Of a stretch of 5,212 nt of DNA, positions 1-5,212 are shown piece after piece. The position numbers and the translations under genes were made by a program. Under the pieces are notes generated by a model. It had not been told where the DNA came from and did not search any database. It saw nothing but the letters and a program-made list of their open reading frames with translations. How positions within the stretch are numbered: the first letter of the stretch is position 1; every line of letters begins with the position of its first letter. Origin of the DNA: Lachnoclostridium sp. UBA933 (GTDB lineage Bacteria; Bacillota; Clostridia; Lachnospirales; Lachnospiraceae); the NCBI GenBank assembly GCA_002293545.1, contig DBDL01000142.1, forward strand, positions 1-5,212, in the 5' to 3' direction.

Positions 1-1167
1 TTGCATGTTTCCTTTCAGGCGGTTTCCAAGTGGGAGAGCGGAACCTCCTATCCGGCGGCCGAGTTGCTGTATGCACTTTCCCGGCTTTTAGGAACGACAA
101 CGGATGAAATATTGAACGCACAGGATTCTGAAAAAACAGGATTGTCGTATAAAAAGGCAGGAGTAGATATTTCCTATACCGATTCGATGAAACGAGAAAT
201 GGAAGTTTATATTAATTCATCAAATCCGCGTGTTTTAAATGGTCTTGGTCCGTTTGCGTCTTTGTATGACATACAGTTTGACGATATGAAAGAACCGGTT
301 CTTGTCTTGAAATCGGAGGAACCGGGATCAAAACAGAAACTTGCTATGAAATACGGGTATACCGAGTCAATCTGCTATGACATGGTCAATCATCTGATCA
401 ATGACATTATTGTAATGGGAGCAAAACCGCTTGCCGTTTTGGATACGATCGTATGCGGCGGAGCGGAGAAAGACACTGTAAAATCTCTTGTGAAAGGTAT
501 CTCGGAAGCCTGTCAGGAAAACGAATGCAATCTGGTCGGGGGTGAAACTTCCATACAGCCCGGAGTAGTCGAAAAGGGCGTTTATGTACTGACTGCCAGT
601 GCTGTCGGAATTGTTGATAAAAAGAAGATAACGGACGGTACGAAAATACGGCAGGGAGATAAGATATATGCGATTGCTTCCAACGGTTTGCATACAAACG
701 GTTATTCTTTAGTCAGGATGCTGATGGATGAAATGCCGCAGATCCAAAATGAAAGAATAGGAAATGAAACGTTTCTGGAAGCTGTCATGAAACCCCATAC
801 CCCGTATTACAGAGCGATAAAGGATTTACTGGGGAATCATGCAGTCCACGGGATGGCTCATATAACCGGCGGCGGGATAGAGGGGAATCTTTCACGTATC
901 ATTCCTAAGGAGGTGACTGCTTGTATTGACCGAAGCAGTATTATGATACCGCCGGTATTCCGGTATATAAAAGAGAATGGTAACATAAAGGAATCGGAAA
1001 TGCTGCAAACGTTCAACTGCGGAGTCGGTTTTGTTATGGTAGCGGAGCCGAAAGCAGAACACATGATAAGGAAAACGATATCACGATATTATAACTGCTA
1101 TGCAATCGGTGAGATAACAAAGAATCAGGGAACGGCGGTCAGGCTTGAAAATCAAGCTCAATGGTGA
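1..1167 (+). CDS. XRE-family HTH / PurM-like (AIR synthase) fusion protein, 5' end cut by window edge
   Basis: The reading frame covers 388 residues and ends at TGA 1165-1167. Residues 2-38 are the recognition helix and C-terminal helices of an XRE/Cro-type DNA-binding domain (VSFQAVSKWESG, then a DEIL ending). The first two helices are missing, so the TTG at position 1 is best read as the Leu of a usual '(K)LHVS' run inside the gene; about 20-25 residues should lie upstream. Residues 48-388 align along their length with PurM, phosphoribosylformylglycinamidine cyclo-ligase, which makes AIR from FGAM with ATP in purine synthesis. Matches include SYKKAGVDI (49-57), ND (134-135), LVGGET (178-183), SNGLHTNGYSLVR (227-239), AHITGGG (286-292) and TFNCGVGF (337-344). 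The usual GTDGVGTK nucleotide loop reads KSEEPGSK (104-111): Gly and Lys are kept, Asp is Glu, and two loop residues are changed. No other pur gene is in view. It may be a purine-nucleotide-sensing regulator or a divergent enzyme; the sequence does not decide. The domain calls are secure. Confidence 0.9.
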   Translation: MHVSFQAVSKWESGTSYPAAELLYALSRLLGTTTDEILNAQDSEKTGLSYKKAGVDISYTDSMKREMEVYINSSNPRVLNGLGPFASLYDIQFDDMKEPVLVLKSEEPGSKQKLAMKYGYTESICYDMVNHLINDIIVMGAKPLAVLDTIVCGGAEKDTVKSLVKGISEACQENECNLVGGETSIQPGVVEKGVYVLTASAVGIVDKKKITDGTKIRQGDKIYAIASNGLHTNGYSLVRMLMDEMPQIQNERIGNETFLEAVMKPHTPYYRAIKDLLGNHAVHGMAHITGGGIEGNLSRIIPKEVTACIDRSSIMIPPVFRYIKENGNIKESEMLQTFNCGVGFVMVAEPKAEHMIRKTISRYYNCYAIGEITKNQGTAVRLENQAQW

Positions 1168-1189
1168 CGAAAGGATAGGAACAATGTCT

Positions 1190-2329
1190 TTATATATCCA
1201 GTTTACTTCCTTTTTCCAGCTTTTCGATCTGCTTTTCGCCGCGGTCAGCCAATTCCCTAAATTGCGAAACCATTTCTTTCATTTTAGGCAGCGCTTGCTG
1301 CTTATATGTGCTGATTGCGTCCAAGGCATATAGAACATCCTCAAAAGAGGTTTTCAGGGTTTCAACCGAAATGTTTGCTTCCATTGATTGTTTTTGAATT
1401 TCCGCACCCTGTTCACGCAGCATTTTTGACGTATTTCCGATGATTTCATTTGTGGTTTCATTCAGAGCTTCAATTTTGCTTAAAACAATTTTTTGGTTAT
1501 ATAGAGCACTGGCAACGATAACGGCAATCCGCAAAGCGGAAATCGTAACATTTTTTGCCCGGTCTACGCCGCGGATTAACTCTTTATTGTTCCGGCGGAT
1601 GACTTCAATTGCCATAATTCCCTGATGGTTTACGACAATCATTTGCTGCATATCCATAACGCGCTGCCGGAGAGGAAAAAGTATTTCTTCGGAGATAAAT
1701 TTGATTTTGTCAGGGTCTTCGTTTCCGGCTTTTGCGGTTTCAATCTGAGCCTCGATATACTCGTCCATCATGTGACCCAGTTCAATCTCTTTTGTCATTT
1801 TTTTCGTAATATCTTTCAGTGCCTGTTCCTCTATTTCAAGAGTGGTGTTATCATTTTTAAGGGTTGCTTTTCCTTTTTCAAGAGAGAGAATGATATCATT
1901 GATTACGGCGTCTGCTTTTTTGTACTTTTCAAAATAATTCCGGATGGGATTAAAAAATTTGCCGAAAAACCCTTTCTTCGTAAAGTCCAGGATACTCGGA
2001 TCCAAATCCTTGATTTCCCTGTGTAAGTCCATAAGGCTGTTGGAAACGGTTCCGCCGTCATCCCCGGTTTTTGATAAATTACCGACGGGAACTTTCAGCA
2101 ATGAATTTTTATGTGAGGACCGCTGCAAAGACTCCATACCAAAATCATCAATGGACTTAATGATATTCTTTTTTACCTCCAATGAATCTAAATTAATATT
2201 CATGATTTCATTGGCATTCGTCATTGCCTGTTCCCTTAGTCCTGTTTCCTCCTCAGGAAGAGGTTTTACCTGTTCCGTTATTTCTTTTTTGAGCGCATTC
2301 ATATCTGAAACTTCCATTTGAAAAGCCAT
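1190..2329 (-). CDS. telA: TelA-family toxic anion resistance protein
   Basis: This is a 379-residue soluble, highly helical, charged protein of the TelA family (relatives include B. subtilis YaaN and YceH), a usual length for the family. Family blocks visible are FFGKFFNPIRNYFEKYKKAD (121-140), KGKATLKNDN (152-161), LRQRVMDMQQM (220-230), and a long conserved stretch at 234-283 with NHQGIMAIEVIRRNN, ELIRGVDRA, SALRIAVIVA and NQKIVL. No signal peptide or membrane span is visible, so it should be cytoplasmic. TelA proteins were first linked to tellurite resistance and are found in Ter-type stress clusters; their biochemical activity is not established. The frame is open back to a TTG at 2341, but that TTG and the next codon are part of the GGAGG ribosome site, so I place the start at ATG 2329-2327. 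It is the last gene of the operon, 13 nt after the VWA gene's stop, which suggests translational coupling. Stop is TAA at 1192-1190. Confidence 0.92.
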   Translation of the reverse strand: MAFQMEVSDMNALKKEITEQVKPLPEEETGLREQAMTNANEIMNINLDSLEVKKNIIKSIDDFGMESLQRSSHKNSLLKVPVGNLSKTGDDGGTVSNSLMDLHREIKDLDPSILDFTKKGFFGKFFNPIRNYFEKYKKADAVINDIILSLEKGKATLKNDNTTLEIEEQALKDITKKMTKEIELGHMMDEYIEAQIETAKAGNEDPDKIKFISEEILFPLRQRVMDMQQMIVVNHQGIMAIEVIRRNNKELIRGVDRAKNVTISALRIAVIVASALYNQKIVLSKIEALNETTNEIIGNTSKMLREQGAEIQKQSMEANISVETLKTSFEDVLYALDAISTYKQQALPKMKEMVSQFRELADRGEKQIEKLEKGSKLDI

Positions 2330-2334
2330 TTGAT

Positions 2335-2339
2335 CCTCC
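2335..2339 (-). promoter_or_regulatory. Ribosome binding site GGAGG that fixes the telA start
   Basis: On the minus strand the sequence runs TTGGAGGATCAAATG. GGAGG lies 5 nt before the ATG at 2329-2327. Because the in-frame TTG at 2341 overlaps this site, the longer start is unlikely. The site sits in the 13-nt gap right after the VWA gene's TAG (2345-2343). Confidence 0.85.
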
Positions 2340-2342
2340 AAT

Positions 2343-4028
2343 CTACATCTCTGCCTTAAACAGGTTAATCAGTTTGTAAACAACATCGTCCTTATCGGCG
2401 TTGATACTTGCCGCTTCATTAATACCGGAGAGTGTTCCCAATACGGCAATATCTGCGTTATAGCCTACGGTATAAACAGGAATTTTATACGTTTTTAATA
2501 TATCCTGAAGATCATTCAGCGAATGTCCCTTGTTATTTTCACCGTCTGTCAGAACAAAGAGCATCAGCTTGTTATCCGGATTTTTTGATTTTTCGTCCAT
2601 CAGCATTTTTGTTGCTACGGCAATCCCGTCAAACATGGCTGTATTTCCGCCGGCTTCAAAGTTTTGCACGGCACCGTTAAAGTATGCCCTCTGCTTGCTG
2701 TCAAATTTCCGGATCGGACAATGAATCTGTACATCATCCGAATAAGTAATCAATCCGATTGAATTATTGGAATTGATTTTAGAGGAGCCTTGAATCAGTG
2801 ATTCCTTTAGCCGGTTCAGTGATTCGCCCTCCATGCTTCCGGAAACATCAGCGACAAAGACCGCAGAGATATCTTTGCCGGCATTTTTCTTTTCTTTCCA
2901 AAGCGCCTGTGCTTTTATAATCGTATCTCCGTCGGGGACGACGGCTTCGCTTTTATAATCATCAATGCCATTAAAGCCGTATTCGTCAGCCTTTTTGATA
3001 CTTTTGGCATCCTTGCAATAGTTTATGAATTCCCTGAGGATTGCCTTTTTTTCTGCGGACAGCGTACCGATTTCATACATCGGACTATCGTGTCTTACGC
3101 CGAATGGAGTAAAGACATAGTCCGATTTTAATTCGGGAGTATTATAATAAATTTGGTTTTCTAAGATAAAACCGTCCAATGCCCCTGATTTAGCTGATTC
3201 TCTCATTTGGAGCGTAGTATAAGCAACAAACGGGATATTCGTTTGGAAGTTTTCAAAAGCGGCAACCGCCGTGTCGCTCAGCGGATTTTTGGAATCAAAT
3301 GTGAGCAGGGCGGATACAAGAAAATTCAGTCCTGTGGAGCTGGCAAAAGGATTCGTATAACCCATCAATATTTCTTTCTTTTCAACGGCTTCAATTACAT
3401 TTTTCAAATTAATGGAACCGTATTTCTTGATTAATTCTTCATTCTTGCTCTTTGTAAACAGCACGCCGGTTACGTTTCCGGCTAATCGTTTCTCCGCCAA
3501 TGCAATACGGATTCCCTTTGCTTTCAGCATTTCGCCCCATAATTCATTGGAAGGGGTGTAAGCGTCCGGAACATATTTGCCGGTGCTGATATAATCCATT
3601 GCTTCACCGGAGGCGATGCTCCGAAGCCGGACGGATACTTTTTGCCCTTTTACGGAAATACCGGCATCGTTAAAAGCATTTGCCATATCCGTCATCCAAG
3701 CATCCGCACCTGTCCCGGCTTTTTCGGGGGAAGAAAAAATTTCAATAAATGAATCGGTTGTTTTTTCAACCTGAACCGGGTATTTTGAAATATCAGGAAG
3801 TGTATCCCCCTCACTGATTGTTACGGTGTCCAAACCCATTGCCGGTATTTCTTCCGATATCCGTATGCCGCTGTAAATGTCATTTAAAGCATCGGCAGCA
3901 GATTCCTTTGATATGACCTCCGGATCCTTTCCTACATTTTGTGTCAGCGTAATAGCACCCCAGATTGCAAGAAAAACAAATACGGCAATCCCTGCTAATA
4001 TTACAATATTTCTCGTTGATTTATTCAT
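2343..4028 (-). CDS. Membrane-anchored solute-binding and von Willebrand factor A (VWA) domain protein
   Basis: This is a 561-residue protein with three visible parts. Residues 1-6 are positively charged and residues 8-28 are one hydrophobic segment, so it is an uncleaved anchor or signal peptide; no Cys follows, so it is not a lipoprotein. Residues about 90-365 resemble a periplasmic-type solute-binding fold (ModA/PstS-like), with PDAYTPSNELW (154-164) and GYTNPFASSTGL (223-234) as likely ligand-cleft segments. Residues about 387-561 are a VWA domain with an intact metal site (MIDAS): DVSGS (394-398), the Thr of GGNTAMFDGI (T463), and the Asp of LTDGE (D495). The architecture is therefore an extracytoplasmic binding protein joined to a metal-dependent adhesion or assembly domain. 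The ligand cannot be read from sequence. It is the middle gene of the operon, 30 nt after the membrane-protein gene and 13 nt before telA. The ATG at 4028 has a good ribosome site. The domain order is firm; the biological role is inferred only from context. Confidence 0.9.
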   Translation of the reverse strand: MNKSTRNIVILAGIAVFVFLAIWGAITLTQNVGKDPEVISKESAADALNDIYSGIRISEEIPAMGLDTVTISEGDTLPDISKYPVQVEKTTDSFIEIFSSPEKAGTGADAWMTDMANAFNDAGISVKGQKVSVRLRSIASGEAMDYISTGKYVPDAYTPSNELWGEMLKAKGIRIALAEKRLAGNVTGVLFTKSKNEELIKKYGSINLKNVIEAVEKKEILMGYTNPFASSTGLNFLVSALLTFDSKNPLSDTAVAAFENFQTNIPFVAYTTLQMRESAKSGALDGFILENQIYYNTPELKSDYVFTPFGVRHDSPMYEIGTLSAEKKAILREFINYCKDAKSIKKADEYGFNGIDDYKSEAVVPDGDTIIKAQALWKEKKNAGKDISAVFVADVSGSMEGESLNRLKESLIQGSSKINSNNSIGLITYSDDVQIHCPIRKFDSKQRAYFNGAVQNFEAGGNTAMFDGIAVATKMLMDEKSKNPDNKLMLFVLTDGENNKGHSLNDLQDILKTYKIPVYTVGYNADIAVLGTLSGINEAASINADKDDVVYKLINLFKAEM

Positions 4029-4035
4029 AAGCTCA

Positions 4036-4040
4036 TCCTT
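4036..4040 (-). promoter_or_regulatory. Ribosome binding site AAGGA for the VWA gene
   Basis: The minus strand reads GAAAGGATGAGCTTATG. AAGGA is 7 nt from the ATG at 4028-4026 and lies within the 30-nt gap after the preceding gene's stop (4061-4059). This supports the chosen start, which also begins directly with the positively charged signal-anchor region. Confidence 0.75.
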
Positions 4041-4058
4041 TCATGTAAATGCATCATA

Positions 4059-4796
4059 TTATCTGTACCATTTCACATTGTTAATCAGTTCGTCGATTTC
4101 CAGCATCGCATCCATGTTTTCGATTTCATCATCCTCAAAACTATTGAACTTGGATATCTCTAATAATAATTTATCCAGCTTCAGTATGATTTGTTCATTC
4201 ATTTCCATGCCCTGATCTACAAATTCGATATATTCGCTGTAAATTGCTAATTTTGAATCGGTATATCTTGCATTGCGTTTTTTCATTTCTCCTTTTCTGA
4301 TTTGAGAGTATTCCTGGTCATCGAAAGCACTGATTCTGTTTAATATACTTCGGATATTCAAATAGATAACCTTTTCCACTTCATCCAGTACGCTCTTGAA
4401 GTTGATATAACTCATTTCATTTTCAGAAAATTTTTGAAGCAAAATATCCCGGATGGCATGTTTTTTCTTCCGAAACCGGCTGATTTGTTCCAATATGGAT
4501 TCCAAGCTTTCGGTAAATGTTTTTTTATCCATGTTTTGATGGATAGAAGTAATGCAGTCGTCAAGACCTTTTATGTCGGTTTGCCGCAGCAGGATTTCTT
4601 TTTTAAATAATATGGATGAATTCCCATAAATAAATACGAGGATACTCATAAATATTTCTGTTATACCAAAAGCCATTGAAAAAATACTTCCGCCAAAAAT
4701 GTCAATTTGCAGAAAAGCATTGGAAAATAAAATGACGTTAATAAGAATAATTGATATATTTAATATACACAGTTTTATGATTTTATCTTTTCGCAA
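4059..4796 (-). CDS. Two-TM membrane protein with helical cytoplasmic domain, first gene of the telA operon (XpaC-like by position only)
   Basis: This 245-residue protein matches no family that I recognise from motifs. Residues 2-8 are basic. Two hydrophobic spans follow (about 9-28 and 36-58), separated by a short loop, and KK (65-66) follows the second, so a hairpin with both ends inside the cell is likely. Residues about 65-245 are strongly helical and charged, with heptad-like runs (for example 95-120, 135-157 and 185-216) and an acidic stretch FEDDEIENMD (220-229), ending VKWYR. The start is TTG at 4796-4794; no in-frame ATG lies upstream, and AAGGAG sits 9 nt before it. In B. subtilis a TelA homologue (yaaN) is next to xpaC, a small membrane protein with an N-terminal hydrophobic hairpin. 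The shape and position here suggest an equivalent partner, but I see no diagnostic XpaC motif. The gene is real on length, ribosome site and operon fit; the function is unknown. Confidence 0.85.
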   Translation of the reverse strand: MRKDKIIKLCILNISIILINVILFSNAFLQIDIFGGSIFSMAFGITEIFMSILVFIYGNSSILFKKEILLRQTDIKGLDDCITSIHQNMDKKTFTESLESILEQISRFRKKKHAIRDILLQKFSENEMSYINFKSVLDEVEKVIYLNIRSILNRISAFDDQEYSQIRKGEMKKRNARYTDSKLAIYSEYIEFVDQGMEMNEQIILKLDKLLLEISKFNSFEDDEIENMDAMLEIDELINNVKWYR

Positions 4797-4805
4797 TGTC
4801 CGGTT

Positions 4806-4811
4806 CTCCTT
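4806..4811 (-). promoter_or_regulatory. Ribosome binding site AAGGAG supporting a TTG start
   Basis: The minus strand reads TAAGGAGAACCGGACATTG. AAGGAG is 9 nt from TTG 4796-4794, which makes the TTG credible as the true start of the 245-residue membrane protein. The TAA (4812-4810) that overlaps this site closes an open frame from upstream. Confidence 0.8.
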
Positions 4812-4860
4812 AAATAGCAGGATTTTTTAAAGAAGTAATGCGATATTCTGCCTTTTGTTT

Positions 4861-4889
4861 ATTATACGCTTGAGAGATTTTTCTGTCAA
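4861..4889 (-). promoter_or_regulatory. Perfect-consensus sigma-A promoter for the three-gene telA operon
   Basis: On the minus strand TTGACA (4889-4884) is followed by exactly 17 bp and TATAAT (4866-4861). Both hexamers match the housekeeping consensus fully. Transcription should start near 4854, giving a leader of about 58 nt before the TTG start at 4796. Such a promoter would be strong unless repressed. I see no convincing operator palindrome over it. Confidence 0.82.
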
Positions 4890-5002
4890 TCTCATTTTGC
4901 AAAGCATGTGTTTTTTGTGAAGATAAAGGTAGGTTCTTAATTGTGAGAACTGTCGAAAAAGAAAACACGAGAAACCCATAATAAAGAAATATTAGAATAA
5001 TA

Positions 5003-5031
5003 TTGACAAATGTAGAATTATGTAGTATGCT
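5003..5031 (+). promoter_or_regulatory. Candidate plus-strand sigma-A promoter firing into the hairpin region
   Basis: TTGACA (5003-5008), a 17-bp spacer and TATGCT (5026-5031) give a perfect -35 and a 4/6 -10 that keeps the key A2 and T6. Transcription would start near 5038, at the foot of the 5036-5073 hairpin. No plus-strand gene follows within the window, so its product, if any, would be a short RNA or the leader of a gene beyond the right edge. Confidence 0.4.
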
Positions 5032-5035
5032 AAAA

Positions 5036-5073
5036 TAAATATGGCAATCACATATTTGCGATTGCCATATTTA
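5036..5073. terminator. Perfect 14-bp hairpin, candidate bidirectional terminator
   Basis: The arms TAAATATGGCAATC (5036-5049) and GATTGCCATATTTA (5060-5073) are perfect inverted copies around a 10-nt loop. On the minus strand the stem runs straight into TTTTAGC, so the tail is U-rich (TTTATTTTA). On the plus strand a T7 run (5080-5086) follows after 6 nt. The minus-strand reading is the better intrinsic terminator, though only 5 of the 14 stem pairs are G-C. It could also be a protein-binding palindrome. Confidence 0.5.
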
Positions 5074-5092
5074 CCAGACTTTTTTTCATTCA

Positions 5093-5130
5093 TCGTAAGA
5101 GGGTGATTTTGGGCGGTCACCCTCTTATGA
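5093..5130. promoter_or_regulatory. Strong RNA hairpin, possible leader structure
   Basis: TCGTAAGAGGGTGA (5093-5106) pairs with TCACCCTCTTATGA (5117-5130) around a 10-nt loop. Thirteen of 14 pairs are Watson-Crick. The odd pair (5095/5128) is G-U in a plus-strand RNA but C-A in a minus-strand RNA. No good U-run follows on either strand, so it is less like a terminator than its neighbour. It lies about 23 nt downstream of the predicted start from the 5160-5188 promoter. Confidence 0.5.
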
Positions 5131-5159
5131 ATTTCTGTACCTATTTTCCTCTGATAGTT

Positions 5160-5188
5160 ATCATACGATTAAATTTTAAAAATGTCAA
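5160..5188 (-). promoter_or_regulatory. Near-consensus sigma-A promoter reading toward the telA operon
   Basis: On the minus strand TTGACA (5188-5183), a 17-bp spacer and TATGAT (5165-5160) give 11 of 12 consensus bases. Transcription should begin near 5153 and pass through both hairpins toward the operon. The spacer is very AT-rich. If the 5036-5073 hairpin terminates, the product is an RNA of about 120 nt; if read-through occurs, it adds to operon expression. Confidence 0.65.
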
Positions 5189-5212
5189 TATATTACCCTT
5201 AAATAATCAAAA

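Larger units (their letters stand above)
4810..5093 (-). pseudogene. Possible frameshifted small two-TM membrane protein gene upstream of the operon
   Basis: Two adjacent minus-strand frames look like halves of one small protein. From ATG 5093-5091 a 33-residue frame starts MNEKKSGKYGNRKYV and runs into a hydrophobic span (YVIAIFILAYYII) before TAA 4994-4992. In the neighbouring frame there is no stop from 5070 down to TAA 4812-4810. That frame contains a second hydrophobic span (ILIFLYYGFLVFSF), then a polar, probably helical tail (ALQNEIDRKISQAYNKQKAE) ending KNPAI. It has no ATG of its own. A single -1 shift near 4992-5012 would join them into about 97 residues with a basic N-terminus, a TM hairpin and a charged tail, a small echo of the next gene. 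The stop overlaps the next gene's ribosome site, as in a coupled operon. Against it: no Shine-Dalgarno before the ATG, a hairpin and a strong promoter lie within it, and AT-rich DNA can give hydrophobic frames by chance. Confidence 0.25.
4797..5212. other. Signal-rich intergenic region upstream of the telA operon
   Basis: This 416-base AT-rich stretch holds no intact gene with a good ribosome site. It contains the operon's consensus promoter, a second minus-strand promoter, an opposing plus-strand promoter, two hairpins and a broken small reading frame, each listed separately. From 5189 to the right edge I see nothing I can name. No tRNA, CRISPR or insertion-sequence end is visible. Confidence 0.7.

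Noticed and set aside
1..3. TTG as the start codon of the PurM-like fusion
   Set aside because: It falls in the middle of the helix-turn-helix domain, exactly where a Leu is usual, and no ribosome site can be seen at the edge. It is an internal codon.
367..697. Two open frames of about 100 residues on the minus strand inside the PurM-like gene
   Set aside because: They lie fully inside a well-supported conserved gene, with low-quality protein composition and no ribosome site.
1143..1157. Small palindrome GCTTGA-AAA-TCAAGC at the end of the PurM-like gene
   Set aside because: It has 6-bp arms, lies inside the coding sequence, and has no T-run on either side, so it does not look like a terminator.
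1625..2026. Hydrophobic open frame of 133 residues on the plus strand, antisense to telA
   Set aside because: It is a shadow of the telA coding strand: Lys- and Glu-rich helices read backwards give Phe- and Leu-rich frames. It has no ribosome site or family signature.
2330..2341. TTG at 2341 as the telA start
   Set aside because: The TTG and the next codon form part of the GGAGG ribosome site for the ATG at 2329. A start there would lack its own site.
4827..4979. 50-residue minus-strand frame from ATG 4979
   Set aside because: No ribosome site; the composition is an unstructured mix of Lys, Arg and Leu, and the competing frame ending at 4810 is more protein-like.
5079..5085. A AAA AAG slippery heptamer near the ATG at 5093 as a programmed -1 frameshift site
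   Set aside because: The motif is in the right phase, but slipping there leads to a stop after two codons (TAA at 5073-5071), so it cannot join the two halves of the small frame.
5041..5106. 21-codon plus-strand ORF starting at ATG 5041, near the predicted +1, as a leaderless peptide
   Set aside because: It is made almost entirely of the hairpin arms and T-run, has no ribosome site, and the predicted start is not precise enough to support leaderless translation.

Overview
The window looks like chromosomal DNA from a low-to-mid GC Gram-positive bacterium, most likely a member of the Clostridia. The signs are strong Shine-Dalgarno sites (GGAGG, AAGGAG, AAGGA), a convincing TTG start, sigma-A type promoters with 17-bp spacers, an AT-rich intergenic region, and protein families typical of Firmicutes. 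The assignment is an inference from style, not from a marker gene.

Layout. Positions 1-1167 (+) hold the 3' part of an unusual gene. It encodes the end of an XRE-type helix-turn-helix DNA-binding domain fused to a full-length PurM-like (AIR synthase) domain, whose ATP-loop motif is altered. The gene is cut by the left edge: the TTG at position 1 is almost certainly an internal leucine codon. Tail to tail with it, after only 22 bp, lies a three-gene operon on the minus strand, read from right to left. First is a two-TM membrane protein with a helical cytoplasmic domain (4059-4796). Second is a membrane-anchored solute-binding/von Willebrand factor A fusion (2343-4028). Third is a TelA-family 'toxic anion resistance' protein (1190-2329). 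Spacings of 30 and 13 nt and a ribosome site at each start support co-translation. A perfect-consensus promoter (TTGACA-17-TATAAT, 4861-4889, minus strand) lies just upstream.

Region 4797-5212 carries no intact gene of convincing quality but is rich in signals. There are two near-consensus promoters facing each other (plus strand 5003-5031, minus strand 5160-5188), and two strong hairpins between them, each with a 14-bp stem and 10-nt loop (5036-5073 and 5093-5130). There is also a broken small membrane-protein-like reading frame on the minus strand, whose stop codon overlaps the ribosome site of the next gene.

How the genes may work together. TelA proteins recur with VWA proteins and with XpaC-type membrane proteins in Ter-like stress systems; Bacillus subtilis xpaC-yaaN is one such pair. 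The operon here fits an envelope or stress complex with an exported ligand-binding/VWA part, a membrane part and a cytoplasmic TelA part. The biochemical function of such systems is not settled, and I do not claim one. The PurM-like regulator is convergent with the operon, and nothing in the sequence links it to the operon except proximity.
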